DNA from: MA-ANB-1 sp040878225
GTDB taxonomy: Bacteria; Actinomycetota; Acidimicrobiia; Spongiisociales; ZC4RG35
Assembly: GCA_040878225.1 (NCBI GenBank)
Contig: JBBDMR010000132.1
Span: 1 to 13,141 of the forward strand
Direction: 5' to 3'
Length of the DNA: 13,141 bases
Shown here: positions 7,092 through 12,822 of the stretch, piece by piece
Layout of the letters: each line of letters opens with the position of its first letter
Position numbering within the stretch: position 1 is the first letter of the stretch
Made by a program: the position numbers and the translations under genes
Notes under the pieces: model-generated
Database searches by the model: none
Told to the model about the DNA's origin: nothing
What the model saw: the letters and a program-made list of their open reading frames with translations, nothing else

Positions 7092-7954
7092 GGGACGATC
7101 TGCTCCAGGCGGCTTACGACGATGTCGGTGGCGCCTCGCTCTTTGAGGAGGGGGATGAGGTCGGGGAGGGCAAGCCGGGGCACTGCAGCCTTGACCGCCA
7201 TCCCTAGATCGCCGTGCAGGGGGGCGACTGTGGGTTCCCTCATTCTGGGAAGGATCTCGATGACGGCTTCGAGAAACTCGTTGGTGACGTTGAGCTCGAT
7301 CATCGCCCGGGTCCGGGCGTCGAGCACCGACTTCAGTGAGATGATGAGGCTCTCGATCCGGGTCTTGGCACCGGGGCGGTCGAGGGCGCCTTTGCTTGCG
7401 TAGAGGCGGGTGGATGACTGCATCAGCTCGTCGATGACTTCCAGCCCGTTGGAGGCCAGGGTCGATCCGGTGGCGGTGTTGTCGATGATCACGTCGGCGT
7501 CTTCGGGTGGGAACACCTCAGTTGCCCCGTAGGAACGCAGGAACACTGCGTCTAGATCGTTCCGTTCAATCCAGCGTTTGGTCAGCTGCTCGTACTCGCT
7601 GGCGACCACCAGCTGGCGCCGGGGGAGCTTGCCGGACTCGAGCAGCTCGGAGGGAGCGGCGGCGACTATCCGGACCGGGTCGAGCCCGGTGTCGAGCAGC
7701 TCGATGAGGTCACCGTCGAGCTCGGACACCCAGTCGGCCCCGGCAAACCCGATGTCGCGTGATCCGGCCATCAACATCTCGACGATGTTCTGCGGCTTGA
7801 GCAGCTTCACCTCATATCCGGGAATGGACAGGGTCGGCCGGTAGCCACGGTTTCCCGCCTGCAGTTGCATGCCGGCGTCGGCGAGCAGGTCGAAGACGCC
7901 TTGCTGGATGCGCCCCTTCGGGACTGCGAGGTGGATCTGGTCGTTGCTGCTCAT
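7088..7954 (-). CDS. hisG: ATP phosphoribosyltransferase (long form)
   Basis: First enzyme of histidine synthesis: it joins ATP and PRPP to give phosphoribosyl-ATP. The 288 residues match the long form, which has two catalytic domains plus a C-terminal ACT-like domain that binds histidine for feedback inhibition, so no HisZ is needed. The N terminus HLAVPKGRIQ is typical. The PRPP loop reads DNTATGSTLASNGLEVID. The regulatory domain starts near VTNEFLEAVIEILP and ends VVSRLEQIVP. ATG 7954 is chosen over an in-frame ATG at 7996. The latter falls in the T-tract of the upstream terminator and adds a non-conserved extension, whereas 7954 has GAAAGG at 7 nt spacing. This is the first structural gene of the operon and lies behind the attenuator described separately. 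Confidence 0.95.
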   Translation of the reverse strand: MSSNDQIHLAVPKGRIQQGVFDLLADAGMQLQAGNRGYRPTLSIPGYEVKLLKPQNIVEMLMAGSRDIGFAGADWVSELDGDLIELLDTGLDPVRIVAAAPSELLESGKLPRRQLVVASEYEQLTKRWIERNDLDAVFLRSYGATEVFPPEDADVIIDNTATGSTLASNGLEVIDELMQSSTRLYASKGALDRPGAKTRIESLIISLKSVLDARTRAMIELNVTNEFLEAVIEILPRMREPTVAPLHGDLGMAVKAAVPRLALPDLIPLLKERGATDIVVSRLEQIVP

Positions 7955-7991
7955 TTCGTGGCCTTTCGAGGAGGGATTGGCCAGCAGCAAG

Positions 7992-8019
7992 AACAAAAAT
8001 GCCGACCATCCCGGTCGGC
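7992..8019 (-). terminator. intrinsic terminator of the his attenuator
   Basis: On the minus strand a perfect 7-bp stem GCCGACC / GGTCGGC (8019-8013 and 8007-8001) closes a 5-nt loop GGGAT. It is followed by A and then TTTTTGTT (7999-7992), the form of a Rho-independent terminator. It lies 38 nt before the hisG ATG and after the leader-peptide stop, so it would end transcription before the his genes. Its 5' arm can alternatively pair with a copy of its own 3' arm (GGTCGG) located in the leader-peptide coding sequence. Confidence 0.85.
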
Positions 8020-8051
8020 GTGTGCTTTATGTCTGTTTGTGGTTCAGAGCA

Positions 8052-8085
8052 GCATCAACCGACCCGTGAGGGGTGGTGATGATGC
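8052..8085 (-). promoter_or_regulatory. pause/protector hairpin and antiterminator segment of the his attenuator
   Basis: On the minus strand GCATCA (8085-8080) and ACC (8077-8075), which contain the first His codons, can pair with GGT-TGATGC (8060-8052). This makes a 9-bp stem with a 2-nt bulge. The segment GGTCGG (8064-8059), which overlaps that stem, is complementary to CCGACC in the terminator's 5' arm (8018-8013), with an extra G-U pair. The two pairings are mutually exclusive. Stalling at the His codons would free GGTCGG to block the terminator, while finishing translation would cover it and allow termination. The structure was found by eye; no energies were computed. Confidence 0.72.
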
Positions 8086-8108
8086 AGCGAGACAAACGGG
8101 GCGGTCAT
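8055..8108 (-). CDS. hisL: histidine operon leader peptide
   Basis: A 17-residue open frame, MTAPFVSLHHHHPSRVG, carries four consecutive His codons (CAT CAT CAC CAC at 8084-8073). It lies 36 nt before the terminator stem and 101 nt before hisG. The position, the codon run and the overlapping alternative RNA pairings are those of a ribosome-dependent attenuator leader, analogous in design to enterobacterial hisL but with no evident sequence similarity beyond the His run. The peptide itself probably has no function; its translation rate is the sensor of charged tRNA-His. No clear Shine-Dalgarno precedes the ATG, and the candidate -10 element would give a 5' UTR of only a few nucleotides. An in-frame GTG at 8120 would add V-T-L-H and a fifth His codon, but it overlaps the proposed -10 element. 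Confidence 0.85.
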   Translation of the reverse strand: MTAPFVSLHHHHPSRVG

Positions 8109-8118
8109 GTGAAGCGTC

Positions 8119-8146
8119 ACAGTAACCCGAACCTGCCGGGTAGCAA
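8119..8146 (-). promoter_or_regulatory. candidate his operon promoter
   Basis: On the minus strand TTGCTA (8146-8141) and TACTGT (8124-8119) are separated by 16 nt, an acceptable match to a housekeeping sigma promoter. Transcription would begin within a few bases of the leader-peptide ATG at 8108. The match is modest (4 of 6 at -35; T, A and the final T conserved at -10). It is supported mainly by position and by the similar -10-to-ATG geometry at neighbouring genes. Confidence 0.4.
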
Positions 8147-8180
8147 AATGATGGGATACCGATCCGGACGGAAAGACCGT

Positions 8181-8186
8181 TACCCT
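8181..8186 (+). promoter_or_regulatory. candidate -10 element of valS
   Basis: TACCCT fits the TANNNT pattern and ends 10 nt before the valS ATG. There is no Shine-Dalgarno at normal distance (the nearest purine run, GGAAAG, is about 22 nt upstream). No convincing -35 is visible. The 5' UTR would be about 4 nt or absent, consistent with leaderless or near-leaderless initiation. Confidence 0.28.
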
Positions 8187-8196
8187 TGACCCTTCA

Positions 8197-10725
8197 ATGA
8201 CCCGAAACATACCCGAAAAGCCAGGTCTGGAAGGCCTCGAAGCAAAATGGGATTCCCGCTGGGAGTCAGACGGCACCTTCCGCTTCGACCGTTCCAAGAC
8301 CCGCGACGAGATCTTCGCCATCGATACCCCACCGCCAACGGTGTCCGGGTCGCTGCACATGGGGTCGGTGTTCGGATACGTCCAGACCGACTCAGTCGCC
8401 AGGCACCGGCGGATGTCAGGCAAAGAGGTGTTCTATCCGATGGGCTGGGATGACAACGGCCTGCCCACCGAGCGGAGAGTGCAGAACTTCTACGGGGTGC
8501 GTTGTGATCCCTCGCTTCCCTACGACCCCGACTTCACTCCGCCTCCGGAGCCGCCCGACTCGCCGATTTCGATAAGCCGGCGCAACTTCATCGCGCTCTG
8601 TCACGGCCTCACCGAAGAGGACGAGAAGGTGTTCGAGTACCTGTGGCGGACCCTCGGGCTTTCGGTTGACTGGACCCAGAGCTACGCCACCATCGACGAT
8701 CACAGCCAGCGGACCAGCCAGAAGGCATTCCTTGCCAACCTCGAGCGCGGCGAGGCATACACCCAGGATGCTCCGGTCCTGTGGGACGTCGATTTCAAGA
8801 CTGCGGTTGCCCAGGCCGAACTGGAGGACCGGGAGCGGCCGGGTACCTATCACCGGGTCGCTTTCCACCGCCCCGACGGGGAGAAGGTGTTCATCGAGAC
8901 CACCCGCCCCGAGCTCATATGTTCCTGCGTGGCCCTCGTCGCCCACCCCGACGACCACCGCTACCAGGGTTTGTTCGGTTCAACGGTCACTTCGCCGCTG
9001 TTCGGCGTCGAGCTGCCGGTTGTTGCCCATGAGCTTGCCGAGCCCGACAAGGGGAGCGGTGTTGCGATGATCTGCACCTGGGGTGACACCACCGATGTCA
9101 CCTGGTGGCGAGAGCTCGACCTGCCGACACGGGCTGTGATCCAGCAGAACGGCCGGTTCCAAGCGGAGGTTCCGGAATGGATCGAGAGCGAAGCAGGCAG
9201 GGCGGTCTACGAGCAGATCGCCGGCCTTTACCCGAACCATGCCCGCAAGACGATGGCCGAGCTTCTCGAGGAGTCCGGCGACCTCGAAGGCGAGCTCAAG
9301 CAGGTGAGCCACCCGGTCAAGTTCTATGAGAAAGGCGACCGTCCCCTCGAGATCGTCTCCAGTCGGCAGTGGTACATCCGCAACGGTGGCCGCGATGACG
9401 ATCTGCGCAAGAAGCTCCTCGAACTCGCTGAGCGTCTCGACTGGGTGCCCGATTTCATGGGAGTCCGCTTCAAACACTGGGTCGAGGGCCTGAACGGCGA
9501 CTGGTTGATCTCCCGCCAGAGGTTCTTCGGAGTGCCCATCCCGGTGTGGTACCACCTCGATGACCAGGGCATTCCTGACTACGACCGAATCATCGTCCCC
9601 GACGAGACTTCGCTGCCGGTCGACCCCACCTCGCAGGCACCGCCGGGTTTCAGCGAGGAGCAGCGGGGCGAGCCCGGCGGGTTCCTCGGTGATCGCGACA
9701 TCATGGACACCTGGGCGACATCTTCGCTGACGCCGCAGATCGCCGGCCACTGGGACGACGACCCCGATCTGTTCGCACGAGTCTTTCCCATGGACACCCG
9801 TCCGCAGGGACCCGAGATCATCAGGACCTGGTTGTTCTCCACTCTGCTCCGGTCGTATTACGAGCACGATCAACTGCCCTGGAACCACGCCACCATCAAC
9901 GGCTGGATCCTCGACCCCGACCGGAAGAAGATGTCCAAGTCGATCGGCAACGTGGTCACCCCGATCCCCCTCATCGAAGAGTACGGGTCGGAGGGGGTGC
10001 GCTACTGGGCCTGCAACGGGAGGCCGGGTACCGACACCGCCGTCGATTTCGGGGTGATGAAGATCGGGCGGCGCCTTGCGGTGAAGATTCTCAACGCTTC
10101 CCGGTTTACCCTCGGATTCGGAGACGACACCGACTCGGGAGCCATCACGGAGCCGATCGACCGGTCGATGCTTGCCGGGCTGAGCGACGTCGTGGACCGG
10201 GCGACAGCCGCCTTCGAGATGTTCGACTACGCCCGTGCCCTCGAGGTGGCGGAGGCGTCCTTCTGGACGTGGACCGACGACTACCTGGAGTTGGTCAAGG
10301 GTCGTGCCTACGGAGAAGGCGGGGACACCGCCTCGGCGCACGCCGCCCTGCAGTTCTCTTTGAGTGTCTATCTCCGGCTGTTCGCGCCGTTCCTGCCTTT
10401 TGTCACCGAGGAGGTCTGGTCGTGGTGGCGGGAGGGCTCGGTTCACCGCGCCCAATGGCCTTCTCCCGAAGAGTTCGCCGGGCTCACCGGCGATGCGAGG
10501 GTGCTGGCGGCGACCAGTGAGGTCCTCACCGCGGTGCGACGGGCCAAGTCGGACGCCAGGACCTCGATGCGCACCGGGGTCGCCTTCCTTCAGGTCACAG
10601 CGTCCCGGGAGGATCTCGAGGCATTGCAGGCCGCGGAGGGAGACCTGCTCGAGGCAGCACGGGGGAGCGAGGTCGGCTACGAGGTCGGGGAGTTCGCCGT
10701 CGCGGTGGTGCTGGAAGACGCATAA
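8197..10725 (+). CDS. valS: valyl-tRNA synthetase
   Basis: Class I aminoacyl-tRNA synthetase charging tRNA-Val. The 842-residue protein follows the pattern I recall for the Streptomyces-type/archaeal-like ValRS group (TPPPTVSGSLHMG, GWDDNGLPTERRVQNFYGVRCDPSLPY) rather than the E. coli type. Domains in order are: the N-terminal half of the Rossmann domain with the HIGH-equivalent motif; the CP1 editing domain around PGTYHRVAFHRP, IETTRPEL and VALVAHPDD; the catalytic second half with GLNGDWLISRQRFFGVPIPVWY and DTWATSSLTPQIAG; KMSKS in DRKKMSKSIGN; and a C-terminal helical anticodon-binding domain from roughly residue 640. A long C-terminal coiled coil is not evident. The HIGH motif reads HMGS (residues 52-55), with Ser in place of the last His, whereas KMSKS is intact. 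The gene is divergent from the his operon across a 243-bp region. The start has no ribosome binding site and is probably leaderless. Confidence 0.95.
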   Translation: MTRNIPEKPGLEGLEAKWDSRWESDGTFRFDRSKTRDEIFAIDTPPPTVSGSLHMGSVFGYVQTDSVARHRRMSGKEVFYPMGWDDNGLPTERRVQNFYGVRCDPSLPYDPDFTPPPEPPDSPISISRRNFIALCHGLTEEDEKVFEYLWRTLGLSVDWTQSYATIDDHSQRTSQKAFLANLERGEAYTQDAPVLWDVDFKTAVAQAELEDRERPGTYHRVAFHRPDGEKVFIETTRPELICSCVALVAHPDDHRYQGLFGSTVTSPLFGVELPVVAHELAEPDKGSGVAMICTWGDTTDVTWWRELDLPTRAVIQQNGRFQAEVPEWIESEAGRAVYEQIAGLYPNHARKTMAELLEESGDLEGELKQVSHPVKFYEKGDRPLEIVSSRQWYIRNGGRDDDLRKKLLELAERLDWVPDFMGVRFKHWVEGLNGDWLISRQRFFGVPIPVWYHLDDQGIPDYDRIIVPDETSLPVDPTSQAPPGFSEEQRGEPGGFLGDRDIMDTWATSSLTPQIAGHWDDDPDLFARVFPMDTRPQGPEIIRTWLFSTLLRSYYEHDQLPWNHATINGWILDPDRKKMSKSIGNVVTPIPLIEEYGSEGVRYWACNGRPGTDTAVDFGVMKIGRRLAVKILNASRFTLGFGDDTDSGAITEPIDRSMLAGLSDVVDRATAAFEMFDYARALEVAEASFWTWTDDYLELVKGRAYGEGGDTASAHAALQFSLSVYLRLFAPFLPFVTEEVWSWWREGSVHRAQWPSPEEFAGLTGDARVLAATSEVLTAVRRAKSDARTSMRTGVAFLQVTASREDLEALQAAEGDLLEAARGSEVGYEVGEFAVAVVLEDA

Positions 10726-10733
10726 ACAAAATT

Positions 10734-10752
10734 CTTGCGCTTAGAGCGCAAG
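10734..10752. promoter_or_regulatory. perfect inverted repeat, candidate operator
   Basis: CTTGCGCTTAGAGCGCAAG is a perfect 8-bp inverted repeat around a 3-nt centre. Its left arm contains the -35 element of the promoter for the following SatD-family gene, whose product ends in a helix-turn-helix, so autoregulation is plausible. It is a poor terminator for valS because no T-tract follows on the plus strand. Confidence 0.6.
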
Positions 10753-10763
10753 TTCGATACACT
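10735..10763 (+). promoter_or_regulatory. leaderless promoter of the SatD-family gene
   Basis: TTGCGC (10735-10740) and TACACT (10758-10763) are spaced by exactly 17 nt. The -10 hexamer ends 7 nt before the ATG at 10771, so transcription should start at or next to the A of the start codon. There is no Shine-Dalgarno, which agrees with a leaderless mRNA. Confidence 0.65.
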
Positions 10764-10770
10764 TGCACCT

Positions 10771-11400
10771 ATGACGCATAAATCCTATGCAGCTCTGGTC
10801 GGAGATGTCATAGCCTCCCGGCATTCTGGGGACCGTGAAGAGCTCCAGCACTATCTCGACGAAGCGATGATCCGGGGAAACTCGGTGGCCCCGGCAGTGC
10901 AGCCCCTGCGGATGACCATCGGTGACGAGTTCCAGGGCCTGTTCGACGATGTTCCGGCGGCGATTTCGGCCACTCTCCAGATCCGCCTGGCGTTGCAGCC
11001 GACCGTGGATGTCCGGATCGGGATCGGTTGGGGAACTCTCGACCTCGTGCCGCACGACCCGCCATTTGGCCAGGACGGGCCTTGCTGGTGGCGGGCCCGG
11101 GAGGCAATCGATGAGGTCAAGAAGTCGGAGTCGTCGAACGCAGTGCCCCGGTCGGTGCGGACCCTGGTGAAGACAGGCGATGGCAGCGAAGACCTGTTCA
11201 ATGCCTATCTCGTCTCCCGCGACCACATCACCGCCGCCTGGGACGAAGTCGACTTCGAGATTGCCCGCCTCCACATCGAAGGCACCAACCAGACCGGAAT
11301 CTCGAGACAGGTTGGCCTGAGTCAGAGCTCGGTGAGCCGGAGGCTGCAAAACCACGGCATCCTTGCCGTGCTCGGGTATCGGCCGGGGGCAGTCGAATGA
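10771..11400 (+). CDS. SatD-family protein: cyclase-like domain plus C-terminal helix-turn-helix
   Basis: 209 residues. The N terminus YAALVGDVIASR and the central LRMTIGDEFQGLFDD match the SatD family, named after a gene in the Streptococcus mutans sat (secretion and acid tolerance) operon; its biochemical function is unknown to me. The order of motifs also recalls class III nucleotidyl cyclases: an early Asp (Asp12), a later IGD (Asp52), then VRIGIGWGTL (81-90) and G-x-x-WWRAREAI (103-113). The family may therefore have a nucleotide-binding palm-like domain. Residues about 169-195 form a helix-turn-helix: GTNQTGISRQVGLSQSSVSR. The start at 10771 is chosen because an in-frame TTG at 10735 lies inside the promoter palindrome. 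The stop overlaps the downstream membrane gene as ATGA. The combination suggests a one-component regulator that senses a small ligand, which is inference. Confidence 0.75.
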   Translation: MTHKSYAALVGDVIASRHSGDREELQHYLDEAMIRGNSVAPAVQPLRMTIGDEFQGLFDDVPAAISATLQIRLALQPTVDVRIGIGWGTLDLVPHDPPFGQDGPCWWRAREAIDEVKKSESSNAVPRSVRTLVKTGDGSEDLFNAYLVSRDHITAAWDEVDFEIARLHIEGTNQTGISRQVGLSQSSVSRRLQNHGILAVLGYRPGAVE

Positions 11401-11741
11401 CCGAGGCTGTTGTCGTGACCGCGGTCGCCGTGCTTCTCACGGTCCCGGCGAATTGGGTGGTGCGCCTGGTGCTCCGCCTGGTCCGGGTCGAGACTCCCGA
11501 AGACACCAATCGTGCGGGCCGCTGGATCGGGGTCCTGGAACGGCTTCTGGTCTTTGTGCTGGTCATCTCCGGACAGGCTGCGGCAGCCGGAATCGTGGTC
11601 GCGGCCAAGAGCATCCTTCGCTTCCCCGAGATCTCATCGGAGCCCAAGCAGATCGCTCCCGAATACGTCCTCGTCGGATCGCTGGCGAGCTGGCTCCTGG
11701 CCTTCGCCGCGGGAGCCGCAGTCTTCGCCTGGATGAACTGA
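11397..11741 (+). CDS. small membrane protein resembling the C-terminal half of DUF3307 proteins
   Basis: 114 residues with about three hydrophobic segments (roughly 4-28, 43-70 and 89-112) and a charged loop VETPEDTNRAG. The stretch GRWIGVLERLLVFVLVISGQ, followed by AAKSILRFPEI and APEYVLVGSLASW, matches what I recall of the C-terminal membrane region of DUF3307 proteins. The N-terminal DUF3307 segment itself is absent, so this is a short form rather than a full family member. DUF3307 proteins and SatD proteins commonly occur together, and here the gene starts inside the SatD stop codon (ATGA). The function is unknown; a membrane partner or target of the SatD protein is the natural guess. 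It converges on the hydrolase gene with 8 bp between stops and no visible terminator. Confidence 0.7.
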   Translation: MTEAVVVTAVAVLLTVPANWVVRLVLRLVRVETPEDTNRAGRWIGVLERLLVFVLVISGQAAAAGIVVAAKSILRFPEISSEPKQIAPEYVLVGSLASWLLAFAAGAAVFAWMN

Positions 11742-11749
11742 GTGGTGCG

Positions 11750-12727
11750 CTACCCGGTGTAGACCGTCACCTGATCCCGCTGTACGTAGTGGATTCGTCC
11801 CGAGAGACGGAGGTGCTCGAGATGGGAGACGGTCTCGAGAAAGGCGAGCCGCATCTGGAGCGGGTCGAGGTGGGGACGGAACGAGCCGACCATCACCTCC
11901 CATGCGGTGGTGTCAGCCTCGCGCACCAGTTCGGCCATGTCGAGAAGCCGGCGATCGTGGTGCAAGAGGATCTGGCGGGCTCGTTCGTCTCCCTGGTCGA
12001 TGATCGTCCCGTGAGCGGGATAGGTGATGCCGATCTCCATGTCGACCAGCTTCTGCAGTGAGTGCAGGTACTCGCCGAGGGGATCGTCGAGCACGCCGTC
12101 GTACATGATCACCGGGGAGATCCGGGGAAGGACATGGTCGCCGCTGAAAGTGATGCCGGTCTTGGTGTCGCGGAGGCAGATGTGGCTTGGCTCGTGGCCC
12201 GGGGTGTGAATCACGGTTAGAGCCCGCCCGCCGCCGAGGTCGAGGGCTTCGCCGTCGACAACGGTGCGGTGCGGTTTGTAGATCTCCGGCATGTAGTCAG
12301 GCCTGCTGAAGTCGGAGATCTCGTCGAGAATCGAGCCGGGCACACCGTGGCTGTGCCCGATCTGGCGCAAGCTCTGAAGGAACCCCGGAGTGTCGTTGTA
12401 CGAGTCGACCAGTTTCTCGGCACGTTCGTGCATAACGAACTCGCAGCCCCACTCGTCGATGAGCCGTTTCGACATCCCGACATGGTCGAGATGGAGATGG
12501 GAGACCACCAGGGTGTGCACCGCATCTTCGGAGAGCCCCAGAGCCGCAAAGCCATCGCGAATTGCGTCACGTCCCGGTTTCCAATCGGTCCCGCAGTCCA
12601 ATAGGAGCAACCCGTCGCCTGACTCGACCGCGTAGGTGTTGACGAACGGGGGCGACTTGAAGGGCAGGGGAGCCGGGATCTGGTAGATCCCGTTCCCGAG
12701 ATTGCGCGGGGGAGGGGCGACGTTCAG
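11750..12727 (-). CDS. metallo-beta-lactamase-fold hydrolase, CTG start proposed
   Basis: The MBL-fold metal motifs are clear: SHLHLDHVG, HTPGHEPSHI, SGDHVL and YPAHG. A C-terminal region from about the last 80 residues (RRLLDMAELV to HLRLSGRI) looks like the winged-helix tail seen in LACTB2-like or glyoxalase II-like members. The substrate is unknown. The conserved N-terminal sheet (NGIYQIPAPLPF, then FVNTYAVESGDGLLLLDCG) lies upstream of the first standard start codon in frame (TTG at 12610), and no ATG, GTG or TTG occurs before the in-frame stop at 12760-12758. The best start is CTG at 12727. It has GAGGAG at 5 nt spacing and overlaps the stop of the preceding small gene as CTGA, giving 325 residues. 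A sequencing error upstream is the alternative. Function is confident as a fold, not as a reaction. Confidence 0.82.
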   Translation of the reverse strand: MNVAPPPRNLGNGIYQIPAPLPFKSPPFVNTYAVESGDGLLLLDCGTDWKPGRDAIRDGFAALGLSEDAVHTLVVSHLHLDHVGMSKRLIDEWGCEFVMHERAEKLVDSYNDTPGFLQSLRQIGHSHGVPGSILDEISDFSRPDYMPEIYKPHRTVVDGEALDLGGGRALTVIHTPGHEPSHICLRDTKTGITFSGDHVLPRISPVIMYDGVLDDPLGEYLHSLQKLVDMEIGITYPAHGTIIDQGDERARQILLHHDRRLLDMAELVREADTTAWEVMVGSFRPHLDPLQMRLAFLETVSHLEHLRLSGRIHYVQRDQVTVYTG

Positions 12728-12822
12728 GTCGGCTCCTCGACATCGGCAAAGACGTTCTCACCGACCCACATCAGGGCAATCGAAATCGCGGTGGCAACGA
12801 CCACCAGCAGGTATTTCTTCAT
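12724..12822 (-). CDS. 32-residue single-pass membrane peptide
   Basis: A short frame begins MKKYLLVVVATAISIALMWV and continues with GENVFADVEEPT. Two lysines are followed by an unbroken hydrophobic run of about 17 residues and an acidic tail, so it is either a single transmembrane segment or a signal-peptide-like anchor. The start overlaps the stop of the dodecin-like gene (TAATG), and its own stop overlaps the proposed CTG start of the hydrolase (CTGA). It also carries GAGGAG, which serves as the Shine-Dalgarno for the hydrolase. It could be a true small membrane protein or mainly a translational relay between its neighbours. No family is recognised. Confidence 0.6.
   Translation of the reverse strand: MKKYLLVVVATAISIALMWVGENVFADVEEPT

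Noticed and set aside
7955..7996. hisG start at ATG 7996
   Set aside because: It would begin inside the terminator T-tract and add 14 non-conserved residues; ATG 7954 has its own ribosome binding site.
7955..8196. T-box or other tRNA-sensing riboswitch upstream of hisG
   Set aside because: No T-box bulge consensus or long structured stem I was seen; the leader peptide with four His codons explains the terminator better.
8980..10455. 491-codon open frame antisense to valS
   Set aside because: It is a codon-bias shadow of a clearly real synthetase gene; the translation has low-complexity Asp/Gly/Arg/Val composition and no recognisable domain.
10734..10760. Palindrome as a valS terminator
   Set aside because: The stem is only 8 bp with a 3-nt loop and no T-tract follows on the plus strand; its overlap with a well-spaced promoter favours an operator.
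10735..10770. SatD-family start at TTG 10735
   Set aside because: It would place the start inside the promoter -35/palindrome; the conserved family N terminus begins just after ATG 10771.
12700..12760. Programmed -1 frameshift fusing the small membrane peptide to the hydrolase
   Set aside because: The frames are correctly offset for it, but no slippery heptamer is present; a Shine-Dalgarno plus CTG start is simpler.
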